DNA of 27,798 bases from DASZHA01 sp049644325. GTDB taxonomy: Bacteria > Chloroflexota > Dormibacteria > DASZGP01. Made by a program: the position numbers and the translations under genes. Shown piece after piece: positions 5,967 through 13,730 of this stretch. A model generated the notes under the pieces. It saw only the letters and a list, made by a program, of their open reading frames with translations, was not told where the DNA came from and ran no database searches. Position 1 is the first letter of the stretch. Every line of letters begins with the position of its first letter. The DNA is taken from contig JBARRR010000047.1 of the NCBI GenBank assembly GCA_049644325.1, forward strand, positions 1 through 27,798, given 5' to 3'.

Positions 5967-8333
5967 CTATCCGATCGGGCTCTGGGCAGCCCGGCGGCGA
6001 CCCCCCAGGACCAGGGCCCGGATGATGGCCGGCCGCAGCCGCCGCCACGCGCCATCCGCCCGGGTCAGGTCATCGGCGCCGAGGCCATCCTCGCGGTAGA
6101 TGCCTCGGCTGTAGGCGCGGCCCAGCTCATCGATCTCCAACTCCAGCGCCGGCAGGGCGCCGGCCAGCCGCCGCGCGAACTCCAGGGGTGTGTCGCTCTC
6201 GCGCCGGCGCACCCCCAGGCGGGCTCCCAGCCAGCCCATTCGACGCCACGCCGGCCGAACGTCGTCAAGACGCCGGGGGCCGCGAGCCACGGCCAGCCCC
6301 ACCAGGACCACCAGCGCGACCAGGACCACCAGGGCTCCCCCACCGAAGGCCGGCTGCAGCAGCGCCGCGATTCCCTGCGGCTGGCGCGCCTGCACCCCCG
6401 GGACCGGTGCCGCGGGCGCCGTGTCGGCCTGGGTCGCGGGCGCCGCCAGCGGTGCGCCCCGCTCCAGCGCGGGGTAGGCCGGGTCAGGCGTGGGCTCGAA
6501 CGGGACCCAGCCATAGTTGGGGAAGAAGACCTCGACCCAGGTGTGGGCGTCGGCGGCGTGGATCAGGCGAGGCGGCTCGGACGCCTGCTGGAAGGCGATA
6601 TTCAGCTCGCGGTCGGCGGCGTTGGCGCTACCGGGACCGTACCCGTTGACCAGGCGGACGGGGATTCCCAGGCTGCGGACCATCTCTCCCATCGACGACG
6701 CGAAGTACTCGCAGTAACCGGTCCGGCTCTGGAAGAGGAAGAAGCTGACCGGGTCGATGCCCTTGGGCGGCTGGTCGACCTGCAGCTGGTATTTGAGGTT
6801 CTGCCGCAGGTAGCTCTCGATCGCCTTGGCCTTGTCGTAGGGGTTGGTCGCACCGGCCGACACCCGCTGCGCCAGCTGGGAGACGCCGGGGTCGATTCGC
6901 GAGAGACCACTTGTGGGCAGGCGCTGGGTTAGCGCGGTGACCTGCGCCGGGTAGGTGGTGCCGGCGGCCCGGAGCTCCTCCTCCGTGGCGATGGAGTACG
7001 AGGCGTCGACGGTATAGGTGTTCCCGGGCTGGATCGGCGGCAGGGCATAGGCGCCGTCAACCGGGAGGGCGCCCACCAGGGGCCCGCGTCGGCCGCTGAG
7101 GTCGGCGGGGTCGCCGCGGAGCTGCGATGGGACCGAAGCCCGGATCGGATCCCCGGGGAAGAAGAGCGTCCGGTCAGTCGCGCCCAGCACCCTGATGGTG
7201 CCGTGCACGGCTCGGCGCCCCAAGTAGGTGGCGGTCTCGAAGTTGGTGTTGGCCGCGGCCGGCGCCAGCACCCGGCTGGACTCGCCGGTCTCCCACACCC
7301 CGTTGTTGACGGCGTAGAGGTTGATGCCGCGCCAGTAGACGCCAACTGAGAGGTCGTTGTTGACCTCGAGGACGGAGTCCTGGCTGCGCAGCAAGGTCCC
7401 ACCCGGCTCGACGCGTTCGGTGTAGCCAGTCTGGATGAAGCCGGCTCCGGGACCGCTGCCGTTGCCGGTGCCATTCTGCCCCTGGGTGTCCTTCTTCCCG
7501 GCCCAGAGGTTGGCGCTGAGGTCGGTGCGGCTGAGCGGCGGCAGCAGGATGAACGCCAGCACCAGGATCACGACGAGCACCCGGGCGGCGTGCACCCCCA
7601 GGCTCATGGAAACCTCATCCGACGCTCGCGAGCCCCACCGCCGGTCGAGGCCGGCCAGGTGGATGCGCACCGCCAGCGCCGCGGCGACCGCGATCCAGAG
7701 GGCCAGCAGCAGGGTGAGGCCCTTCTGGCCGGGATCGTCGAGCACCTCGACGGTGAGGACGACCACCATCGGCGCCAGGGCCACCGGCACGTTGCGGCTC
7801 CGCACCGTCCAGAACGCCAGCCAGGCGCACGCCAGCCAGGTGGAGGCGACCATCGCCACCAGCGTCGCCAGCTGCAGGGAGGCACGAATGCCAAGGACCC
7901 AGGTGACGAAGTCGCGGTCCAGGCGCCAGCCGGTGTGCGTGGCGGTGGCCGTGAAGAGCACCGCCACCGCCGTCACCTCGGCGGCGAGCCAGAAGGTGGT
8001 GGCCCGCGGCGAAAGCTTGGCCAGCACGATGGCGACCACCGTGCCCACCACGGCGACCATGGGGAGGCCGTCGCTATGCTGCACCCACGCCGAGTTGGCC
8101 ACCGAGAGCGCCGACAGCCAGGCAAGACCGACGATGAGGAAGTAGGTGATCACACCCTCCCCCATGTCCAGCGAGCCCGTGAAGAGGTTGGGCGCGTCAG
8201 GGGAACGGCCCCGGCGCAGGCGCATGTGGAGGATCGGACCCTCCCGCGCCACCGAGAGCCTCTCCGTGATGAGCGTCCCGGTGACCGCGAACACGGCCAC
8301 GACGATGCAGGCGACGACGACGAACCAGATCAC
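5967..8333 (-). CDS. Membrane transglutaminase-like protein (TgpA type, with DUF4129-like tail)
   Basis: A 788-residue protein starting at GTG 8333, which overlaps the stop of the DUF58 gene (GTGA). The N-terminal ~270 residues hold about seven hydrophobic segments, followed by a Gly/Asn/Gln-rich linker and a large extracytoplasmic domain. The transglutaminase core shows the full catalytic triad: Cys541 in TGYCEYFASS, His597 in DAHTWVEV and Asp617 in PFEPTPDP. A further membrane helix (about 667-684) leads into a cytoplasmic C-terminal domain of the DUF4129 kind (TPLEFARRLAG, IDELGRAYSRGIY). This order matches TgpA/YebA-family proteins, which always travel with MoxR ATPases and DUF58 proteins. 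Crosslinking or proteolysis of envelope proteins is the inferred role; no substrate is known from the sequence. Confidence 0.9.
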   Translation of the reverse strand: MIWFVVVACIVVAVFAVTGTLITERLSVAREGPILHMRLRRGRSPDAPNLFTGSLDMGEGVITYFLIVGLAWLSALSVANSAWVQHSDGLPMVAVVGTVVAIVLAKLSPRATTFWLAAEVTAVAVLFTATATHTGWRLDRDFVTWVLGIRASLQLATLVAMVASTWLACAWLAFWTVRSRNVPVALAPMVVVLTVEVLDDPGQKGLTLLLALWIAVAAALAVRIHLAGLDRRWGSRASDEVSMSLGVHAARVLVVILVLAFILLPPLSRTDLSANLWAGKKDTQGQNGTGNGSGPGAGFIQTGYTERVEPGGTLLRSQDSVLEVNNDLSVGVYWRGINLYAVNNGVWETGESSRVLAPAAANTNFETATYLGRRAVHGTIRVLGATDRTLFFPGDPIRASVPSQLRGDPADLSGRRGPLVGALPVDGAYALPPIQPGNTYTVDASYSIATEEELRAAGTTYPAQVTALTQRLPTSGLSRIDPGVSQLAQRVSAGATNPYDKAKAIESYLRQNLKYQLQVDQPPKGIDPVSFFLFQSRTGYCEYFASSMGEMVRSLGIPVRLVNGYGPGSANAADRELNIAFQQASEPPRLIHAADAHTWVEVFFPNYGWVPFEPTPDPAYPALERGAPLAAPATQADTAPAAPVPGVQARQPQGIAALLQPAFGGGALVVLVALVVLVGLAVARGPRRLDDVRPAWRRMGWLGARLGVRRRESDTPLEFARRLAGALPALELEIDELGRAYSRGIYREDGLGADDLTRADGAWRRLRPAIIRALVLGGRRRAAQSPIG

Positions 8334-9664
8334 GCCGGCGCCTCGGCGGCCGCGGGCGCCCGACCGCGAGAGCTGGTGACGAAGATCTCGTCGCCGGTGC
8401 TGATGTCCCACCAGACGGCGCGGTCGGTCACCCGCCGGGGGCGGCGCGAGCCCTGCGGGTAGGCGCCAGGGCGGAGCCGGATGATGGTGCTGCGGACGTT
8501 GCCAGGGGAGGCGCCGGCGAGGCGGTCGATCCAGCGCTCGTCGCGGCCCTCGGGGGTGATGACAAACAGCGTGTGGTTGCCGCGGACGGAGAGGGCCTGC
8601 TCCAGGACCCGGTCGAAGCCATCGATGCCGTCGGCGTCGGCCAGGGCCAGCGCCTCCAGCAGCACCGTCTGGTGGGGGGCGCCGCGACCGGGGCGGATGT
8701 TGGTCCGGGCGGCGTCGCTGCAGATCAGGCCGACGGCCTGGCCCCGCTCGGCGCCCACCATCGCGATCGAGGCGGCCAGGCTGACGGCGCGCTCCACGCT
8801 GGAGTCGTCGCCACTGCCGTAGTGCCGCCCGCGGTCGAGGTCAAGGGCAATCATCATGTCGTTGCCCTCGTACTTCTCGAAGCTCTTGCTCATGGGGCGG
8901 CCGAGCCGGGCGGTAGAGGGCCAATGGATGCGGTTGACGCCGTCGTCAGGGTAGTACTCGCGGATGCCAAAGGCTTCCGGCGGCGTGTCCACCTGCTGTC
9001 CGACCGGGACAGTTTCGCCGGTGGCGCCGCTGTGGCGGCCGACGATCGGGGTGGCGTCGACCAGCCGGGGGTAGACCACCACCTTGCCCGATGAGGGAAC
9101 GGTGCGACTGGCCCGGAAGATGCCGAACGGATCCCCGGTGGCGAGCGTCAGCGGTCCCATGCTGTAGGTGCCGCGGGCCATGAACGTGCCATCACTGCGC
9201 CAGCGACGAGACCTCTTGGCCCCCAGGTTGAGGACCCGCCCGGCGTTGTAGCCAGGGATGCCGGCCTGGTCGAAGACCTCGATCCAGGGCAGTCCCAAGA
9301 GGGAGTCGTTGGTCACCACGAGGTGCTCCGTAAAGCGCTCGCCGGCCTCGTAGGCGCCACTGGGTGCCTCGCGCTCGAGGGCCAGCCTGCGGATGCCAAA
9401 GCGGGTCCAGACCCAGCTGACTAGCAGCAGCAGCAGCACGGCGTATAGCAGCGCGTAGGCCAGGCGCACGGCGGTGACATAGGCGAAGAAGAGCAGCGCC
9501 GCGATGCCGATTCCCAGCATCACCCGGCGCAGGGCGATGAGCAGGCGTGTCCGCCGGCGAGTGGGAGGGGCGGGCTCGGCGGGCGCCGCGGTGGGCTCGT
9601 CCACCATTGGGACGGGCTCGGCGGTCAGGGCAGCGGCGGCCTCGTCGGTCAGGGAAGCGGCCAC
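8330..9664 (-). CDS. DUF58 domain-containing membrane protein
   Basis: A 444-residue protein from a GTG start at 9664. An Ala/Pro/Glu-rich N-terminus (1-40) precedes two membrane helices (about 41-60 and 65-86). The DUF58 signature IREYYPDDGVNRIHWPSTAR is at 234-253, followed by GRPMSKSFEKYEGNDM and a vWA-like strand with Asp275-Leu-Asp-Arg-Gly (a degenerate MIDAS). By family knowledge DUF58 proteins are partners of MoxR chaperone ATPases. The stop overlaps the next gene by four bases, and the start lies 13 bp after the MoxR stop, so the three genes form one transcript. A second start at the ATG for Met20 is possible. Confidence 0.88.
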   Translation of the reverse strand: MAASLTDEAAAALTAEPVPMVDEPTAAPAEPAPPTRRRTRLLIALRRVMLGIGIAALLFFAYVTAVRLAYALLYAVLLLLLVSWVWTRFGIRRLALEREAPSGAYEAGERFTEHLVVTNDSLLGLPWIEVFDQAGIPGYNAGRVLNLGAKRSRRWRSDGTFMARGTYSMGPLTLATGDPFGIFRASRTVPSSGKVVVYPRLVDATPIVGRHSGATGETVPVGQQVDTPPEAFGIREYYPDDGVNRIHWPSTARLGRPMSKSFEKYEGNDMMIALDLDRGRHYGSGDDSSVERAVSLAASIAMVGAERGQAVGLICSDAARTNIRPGRGAPHQTVLLEALALADADGIDGFDRVLEQALSVRGNHTLFVITPEGRDERWIDRLAGASPGNVRSTIIRLRPGAYPQGSRRPRRVTDRAVWWDISTGDEIFVTSSRGRAPAAAEAPA

Positions 9665-9677
9665 GCCGGTGAAGGCC

Positions 9678-10667
9678 TCAGAGGCGCTTCGGCCGCGGGG
9701 CCTGGGGCACGGGCAGCGACTCCATCAGCTGCGCCAGGAGCTTGTCCGATCCAGCCCCCCGCATCTCGGCGCTGGGCTTGAAGAGCAGTCGGTGGCCGAG
9801 GACGGGGGCGGCCAGGGCTTTGATGTCGTCGGGCAGGACAAAGTCGCGACCATCCGCCGCCGCGCGGGCCTGGGACAGCCGGTAGAGCGCCAGCGAAGCG
9901 CGGGGGCTCGCCCCCAGTGATAGGTCGGCGTGGTCCCGGCTGGCCGCCACCAGGCGCACGATGTACTCCTTGATGTCGGCTGTCGCATGGACCAGGGTGA
10001 TGGCTTGCTGGGCTTCGCGGATGTCGTCCTCGGTGGCAACCGCCTGCAGCTGCGAAAGAGGATCGTGGCCGTCGAAGCGCTCGAGCATCTCGACCTCGGA
10101 CGCCTCGTTGAGGTAGCCGAGTGAGATGCGGACGCTGAACCGGTCCAGCTGTGCCTCAGGCAATGGGAAGGTGCCGGCGAAGTCGATCGGGTTCTGGGTG
10201 GCCAGCACCATGAAGGGGGCGTGAAGCGGGTGGGTGACCCCGTCGAGGGTCACCTGGCGCTCCTCCATCGACTCCAAAAGCGCCGACTGGGTCTTGGGGG
10301 TGGCGCGGTTGATCTCGTCGGCGAGGAGGACGTTGGCGAACACCGGGCCCGGGCGGAACTGGAAGGTGCGCTCGTTGGGATCGAACATATTGATCCCAAC
10401 CACGTCGGAGGGCAGCAGGTCGGGCGTGAACTGGATGCGCTCGAACTGGCCGCCGATGCTGCGCGCCAAGGCCTTGGCCAGGGTTGTCTTGCCGACCCCC
10501 GGCACGTCTTCGATGAGGGCGTGTCCGCCGGCCAGGAGGCAGACGACGCCAAGCTGGACCTGGTCGGTCTTGCCGACGAGGACACGCTGGACGTTGTCGA
10601 CCAGCGACTGGACCAGCTCGGCGGCGCGCTCGATGGCGCCGGGGTCAGTCGCCTGTGCTCGAGCCAC
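9678..10667 (-). CDS. MoxR-family AAA+ ATPase
   Basis: A 329-residue AAA+ ATPase. Walker A VPGVGKTT is at 55-62, the MoxR-typical FTPDLLPSDVVG block at 80-91, Walker B VLLADEIN at 113-120, sensor-1 ATQNP at 156-160, and LDRF plus the C-terminal lid (SPRASLALYRLSQA) follow. MoxR proteins act as chaperones that activate or insert metal cofactors into partner proteins, usually with vWA/DUF58 partners, and that is the gene directly downstream here. The start is GTG at 10667, inside the 3' end of the upstream membrane-protein gene (23-bp overlap), which suggests coupling. All key ATPase residues are present, so it should be active. Confidence 0.93.
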   Translation of the reverse strand: MARAQATDPGAIERAAELVQSLVDNVQRVLVGKTDQVQLGVVCLLAGGHALIEDVPGVGKTTLAKALARSIGGQFERIQFTPDLLPSDVVGINMFDPNERTFQFRPGPVFANVLLADEINRATPKTQSALLESMEERQVTLDGVTHPLHAPFMVLATQNPIDFAGTFPLPEAQLDRFSVRISLGYLNEASEVEMLERFDGHDPLSQLQAVATEDDIREAQQAITLVHATADIKEYIVRLVAASRDHADLSLGASPRASLALYRLSQARAAADGRDFVLPDDIKALAAPVLGHRLLFKPSAEMRGAGSDKLLAQLMESLPVPQAPRPKRL

Positions 10668-11223
10668 CTGGCCGGGTACCTCCGTCTGCTGCCTTGGGCC
10701 CGCCGGCCCCGGCGCGGTGGCCTCGGAAGCGCTGCTCGATCATCCCCGCGGTCCAGCCACCGAGGCTTGAGAAGAAGAGTTGAGGCAGGTCGGTGGCGAA
10801 GACCTTGTCCACGCGCATCGGCCCGAGCCCCAAAGGGCCCACGATCTTGACCTGCTGCAGCTCGTTGAAGAACGTGAGGACGAAGGTGACCAGGATGAAG
10901 ACGACGGCAACCAGCGGCCCGTTGAGCACGCCGTACTTGGGCTCGATCATGCCCGCGCTGAGGCCGCCGGCGAACATGGCGACCGCGCTGACGCCGAAGT
11001 AGGCAGCGACACCATCACCCGTGCCGCCGAGCAGCGCCAGTGCGTAGCTAAGGGCCACGTACACGGCCATCGCGACCGCCAGCCCAGCCAGGACGGCGCG
11101 ATAGTTGATCCGTCGGAAGAAGGCGGGGTCACCCTTGATCTCGACCCGCCCAGGCGGCGTCGCGGCCGTCCCCCCGGCGGCGACTCGAGCACGATTGGCG
11201 CGTCTTTCCGCTTTCGAGCTCAA
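10645..11223 (-). CDS. Small multi-pass membrane protein of unknown function
   Basis: About 192 residues from a TTG start at 11223, the only reasonable early start, with a weak ribosome site. A basic Lys/Arg/Ala N-terminus is followed by four hydrophobic stretches: AVLAGLAVAMAVYVALSYAL, VAAYFGVSAVAMFAGGLSAG, LVAVVFILVTFVLTFF and LFFSSLGGWTAGMIEQ. Two of them contain the repeated GG-x2-AGMIE motif (GGLSAGMIEPKYG and GGWTAGMIEQRF), pointing to an internal duplication. Similar glycine-rich small membrane proteins (DUF5518-like) have no known function. It heads the MoxR-DUF58-transglutaminase unit and overlaps moxR by 23 bp, so it may be an accessory component; that role is inferred from position only. 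Confidence 0.65.
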   Translation of the reverse strand: MSSKAERRANRARVAAGGTAATPPGRVEIKGDPAFFRRINYRAVLAGLAVAMAVYVALSYALALLGGTGDGVAAYFGVSAVAMFAGGLSAGMIEPKYGVLNGPLVAVVFILVTFVLTFFNELQQVKIVGPLGLGPMRVDKVFATDLPQLFFSSLGGWTAGMIEQRFRGHRAGAGGPKAADGGTRPGGSSTGD

Positions 11224-11238
11224 ATGCCTAAACCGCAG

Positions 11239-11259
11239 ATCCTTTCACTCTCCAAGGAT
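11239..11259 (-). promoter_or_regulatory. Inverted repeat ATCCTT-N9-AAGGAT upstream of the MoxR unit
   Basis: A perfect 6-bp inverted repeat centred about 25 bp before the TTG start of the small membrane protein. It could be an operator or a small 5' UTR hairpin. No clear -10/-35 pair could be assigned around it. Confidence 0.25.
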
Positions 11260-11297
11260 ACCGAGCGGGGTTGCGTTCGGTTCCAATTCAGGTGCGG

Positions 11298-11310
11298 CTA
11301 GTCGGACTAG
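11298..11310. repeat. Short palindrome CTAGTC-G-GACTAG at the darA stop
   Basis: A perfect 6-bp inverted repeat around one central base, overlapping the darA TAG stop. There is no T-run, so its meaning is unclear. Confidence 0.25.
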
Positions 11311-11654
11311 AGCTTCTCGAAGCGCTCCACGTCGATGACGAAGACGATGGCGCCGCCGACCTCGACCTCGACCGGGTAGGGAACGAAGAAGTCTCCCGGC
11401 TCAACCAGCGGCGGCATCGGGTTGAGGAACTCGGTCCGGCTCTTGCTGCGCTGCCTCAGGACCTCCATGACGGTGTCGACCTGGGGCTCCGCGACCACGC
11501 AGAGCAGGGTGGCATTGCCACGCTGGAGGAAGCCGCCCTTGGAGTCGAGCCTGGTGGTGGGGATGCCCTTGTCAGAGAGGGCATCGCTGCAGTCGGCGGC
11601 GTCGTCGCCGTGCATGATCGCCACCACCATCTTCATCGCGACTTCGCTCTTCAT
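11307..11654 (-). CDS. darA: PII-like cyclic-di-AMP receptor protein family (DarA/YaaQ type)
   Basis: A 115-residue protein whose ATG overlaps the tmk stop (ATGA). The opening MKMVVAIMHGDDAADCSDALSDKG, the RLDSKGGFLQRGNATLL loop (residues 35-51) and VDTVMEVLRQRSKSR follow the DarA/PstA (YaaQ) family. These trimeric PII-like proteins bind cyclic-di-AMP in Bacillus, Staphylococcus and Listeria. In Firmicutes the same gene also sits directly after tmk, so both sequence and neighbourhood agree. The C-terminal beta segment (VEVEVGGAIVFVIDVERFEKL) matches the family's final strands. Whether this organism makes cyclic-di-AMP is not shown here; no diadenylate cyclase is in the window. The stop codon lies within a small palindrome (11298-11310). 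Confidence 0.8.
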   Translation of the reverse strand: MKSEVAMKMVVAIMHGDDAADCSDALSDKGIPTTRLDSKGGFLQRGNATLLCVVAEPQVDTVMEVLRQRSKSRTEFLNPMPPLVEPGDFFVPYPVEVEVGGAIVFVIDVERFEKL

Positions 11655-12295
11655 GTCGATGCCACCGCAATGCCGTGGGCCGCGGCCCGCTCTAGGGTAA
11701 CGCGAAGGCTTTCGGCGGCGACCGTCTCGGGGTCCTGGGCGGCGTCCACCACGTGGTAGCGATCGGGGTCGCGGCGGGCGAAGTCGAGGTAGCCCTCGCG
11801 GACCCGGCCGTGGAATGAGAGGTCCTCGGCCTCGATCCGGTCGCGCCCACCGCCGGCGGCGTCGCCGCGCCGGAGCCCGATCTCCGGGTCCAGGTCCAGC
11901 AGCAGGGTCAGGTTGGGCCGCACCTTGAGGACCATCTGCATCGCCATCAGCACCTGCATCTCGAGGCCACGACCGGCGCCCTGGTAGGCGAAGGTGGAAT
12001 CGGAGAAGCGGTCGGCTACGACGATATCGCCCTTGGCCATGCGGGGAATGATCACCTCCTTCAGCAGCTGGGCTCGCGCCGCGGTGTACAGGTTGGCCTC
12101 GGCCCACGCCGCCATGTCGTGGTGCTCGACGTCCAGCAGGATCTCGCGGACCTTCTCGCCGAGCACGGTTCCACCCGGCTCGCGGACGGCGGTCACCGGC
12201 AGGCCCTGGGCCTCTAGCGACGTCACCAGCCGCCCCGCCTGGGTGGTCTTACCCGACCCTTCGCCTCCCTCGAAGCTGACCAGGAACCCGCGCAT
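11651..12295 (-). CDS. tmk: Thymidylate kinase (dTMP kinase)
   Basis: A 214-residue enzyme that phosphorylates dTMP to dTDP. The P-loop FEGGEGSGKTT (8-18) is followed by REPGGTVLGEKVRE (38-51), the DRF segment in VVADRFSDSTFAYQGAGRGL (92-111), and LLLDLDPEIGLRR plus a LID-like region around RDRIEAEDLSFHGRVREGY. All catalytic elements are present and the length is normal. The ATG at 12295 is preferred to an upstream start at 12319 because TATGAT ends exactly 6 nt before it and no ribosome site is present, the geometry of a leaderless transcript. It is co-transcribed with the overlapping DarA-like gene. Confidence 0.95.
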   Translation of the reverse strand: MRGFLVSFEGGEGSGKTTQAGRLVTSLEAQGLPVTAVREPGGTVLGEKVREILLDVEHHDMAAWAEANLYTAARAQLLKEVIIPRMAKGDIVVADRFSDSTFAYQGAGRGLEMQVLMAMQMVLKVRPNLTLLLDLDPEIGLRRGDAAGGGRDRIEAEDLSFHGRVREGYLDFARRDPDRYHVVDAAQDPETVAAESLRVTLERAAAHGIAVAST

Positions 12296-12301
12296 CGCGG
12301 A

Positions 12302-12330
12302 ATCATACCCGCGTGCCACCCCTCGGTCAC
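12302..12330 (-). promoter_or_regulatory. Leaderless promoter of tmk-darA
   Basis: On the minus strand, GTGACC (12325-12330), a 17-bp spacer and TATGAT (12302-12307) precede the tmk ATG with a 6-nt gap, which puts the predicted transcription start at the A of the ATG. Confidence 0.6.
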
Positions 12331-12368
12331 CCCGGCGGCCAGGGTGCCGTCAGCGCCGCTGAAAACCC

Positions 12369-13730
12369 CTATTCGTCGAGGTTGTAGAGGCGCGCCAGGG
12401 CGCTCCGGACCTGCTCCGCGCTGTTGGAGCGGAGCACCTCGACCGGGGTCCCGTGTGACTCCGCCTGCTGTATCGGGGAGTCTTTGCGCCGGTAGTAGTT
12501 CTTGAGGGTGAGGACCAGGTCGGCGGCCTCGGGGTGGTGCAGGATGCGCACCGGCACCCCCAGGTCGCGGACCGACTGCTCGACGTGGCTGCGACTGACG
12601 CCGTAGGGGAAGATCGAGATCGGCTCGTAGGCGGCCCGCGCTCGGCGCGGGGTCGATGTCCCCGCGGCATCCTTGCGCTTGCCCCGCCGCTCTCCCGGCG
12701 CCGGCGGCAGCGACGCCATCTGCGTCACCACCGAGCCGTCAGGGCGCTTGACCCGCAGCTGGGGGGGCTTGAACTGGCCGCGGAGGGCGAGGTCGACGAC
12801 TTCGTCGAGCGGGGTATGGACCACCAGCTGCTGGCGCTCCTGGATCTCGACCAGCACGTCGAAGGTGGGAGGCGCCTTGCGCTCCTGGACCGACTTCTGG
12901 CTGCCGCGGCGCCGCGCCTCCTCGTCGCCCAGGGTCACGGTCTGGATGCCGCCGAGGAGGTCGTTGAGGGTGGGATTGACGAGCAGGTTGTCGAGGCTGC
13001 CGCCATGGGCGGTGGCGATCAGCTGGACGCCACGCTCGGCGATGGTCCGCGCCGCCATCGCCTCCAGCTCGGTGCCGATCTCATCGATGACGATGACCTC
13101 GGGCATGTGGTTTTCGACTGCTTCGATCATCACGGCGTGCTGCAGGGTCGGCGTGCGCACCTGCATCCGCCGCGACCGCCCGATGCCCGGGTGGGGGATA
13201 TCGCCGTCGCCGCCGATCTCGTTGGAGGTGTCGACAATGACCACCCGCTGGCGGCGCTCGTCAGCCAGGACCCGGGCGCACTCCCGCAGCATCGTGGTCT
13301 TCCCTACCCCAGGGCGTCCCAGGAGCAGGATCGAGCGGCCGCTTACGACCAGATCCTTGATCAGGTCGATGGTCCCGGTGACGGCGCGGCCGACACGGCA
13401 GGTCAGCCCGACGATGTCGCCCTGGCGGTTGCGGATCGCCGAGATCCGGTGCAGCGTTCGCGCGATCCCGGCGCGGTTGTCGTCGCCGAAGGCTCCGACC
13501 CGGGAGGAGACATAGTCGAGGTCGGCCTGGGTCACCGGCACGGTCCCGAGCAGGAACTCGGAGTCGATGAACCGCGCCTCGGGCTCGCGGCCCAGGTCCA
13601 TCACGATCTCGAGCAGCTCACCACGACCCTCCATCGCTGGTCGGGCGGCGTCGCGCACCCGCGGCGGCAGGGTGCTGAGCATCAGGTCGAGCTCAGCCGT
13701 CCAGTCGTCGTGCTTGCCGGTGAGGCTCAG
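12369..13730 (-). CDS. P-loop ATPase of the Ycf45/SpoIIIAA-like family (R3H-ATPase relative, R3H domain not seen)
   Basis: About 453 residues from a proposed CTG start at 13730. An N-terminal helical domain (AELDLMLSTLPPRVRDAA, FLLGTVPVTQADLDYVSSRVGAFGDDNRAGI) precedes the ATPase core: Walker A LLGRPGVGKTTM (about 136-147), VVIVDTSNEIGGDGD, Walker B EVIVIDEIG (211-219), IATAHG, and the DEEARRRGSQKSVQERKAPPTFD block. A C-terminal module begins IFPYGVSRSHVEQSVRDLGVPVRI and contains LVLTLKNYYRRK, as in the cyanobacterial/chloroflexal R3H-ATPases. Those relatives usually continue into an R3H nucleic-acid-binding domain; here the frame stops right after ALARLYNLDE. The function is unknown; a hexameric motor related to SpoIIIAA/PilT is the family-level expectation. 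The frame has no ATG, GTG or TTG between 13730 and 13682. Confidence 0.82.
   Translation of the reverse strand: MSLTGKHDDWTAELDLMLSTLPPRVRDAARPAMEGRGELLEIVMDLGREPEARFIDSEFLLGTVPVTQADLDYVSSRVGAFGDDNRAGIARTLHRISAIRNRQGDIVGLTCRVGRAVTGTIDLIKDLVVSGRSILLLGRPGVGKTTMLRECARVLADERRQRVVIVDTSNEIGGDGDIPHPGIGRSRRMQVRTPTLQHAVMIEAVENHMPEVIVIDEIGTELEAMAARTIAERGVQLIATAHGGSLDNLLVNPTLNDLLGGIQTVTLGDEEARRRGSQKSVQERKAPPTFDVLVEIQERQQLVVHTPLDEVVDLALRGQFKPPQLRVKRPDGSVVTQMASLPPAPGERRGKRKDAAGTSTPRRARAAYEPISIFPYGVSRSHVEQSVRDLGVPVRILHHPEAADLVLTLKNYYRRKDSPIQQAESHGTPVEVLRSNSAEQVRSALARLYNLDE

Noticed and set aside
11262..11290. GGAAC-like -35 of an ECF promoter before the MoxR unit
   Set aside because: No matching -10 at a fixed spacing could be found; a GGAAC pentamer alone is common by chance.
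11307..12107. Longer 266-residue open frame covering the DarA-like gene
   Set aside because: The upstream part is an Arg/Pro/Gly-rich out-of-frame shadow of tmk; the ATGA overlap and family length fix the start at 11654.
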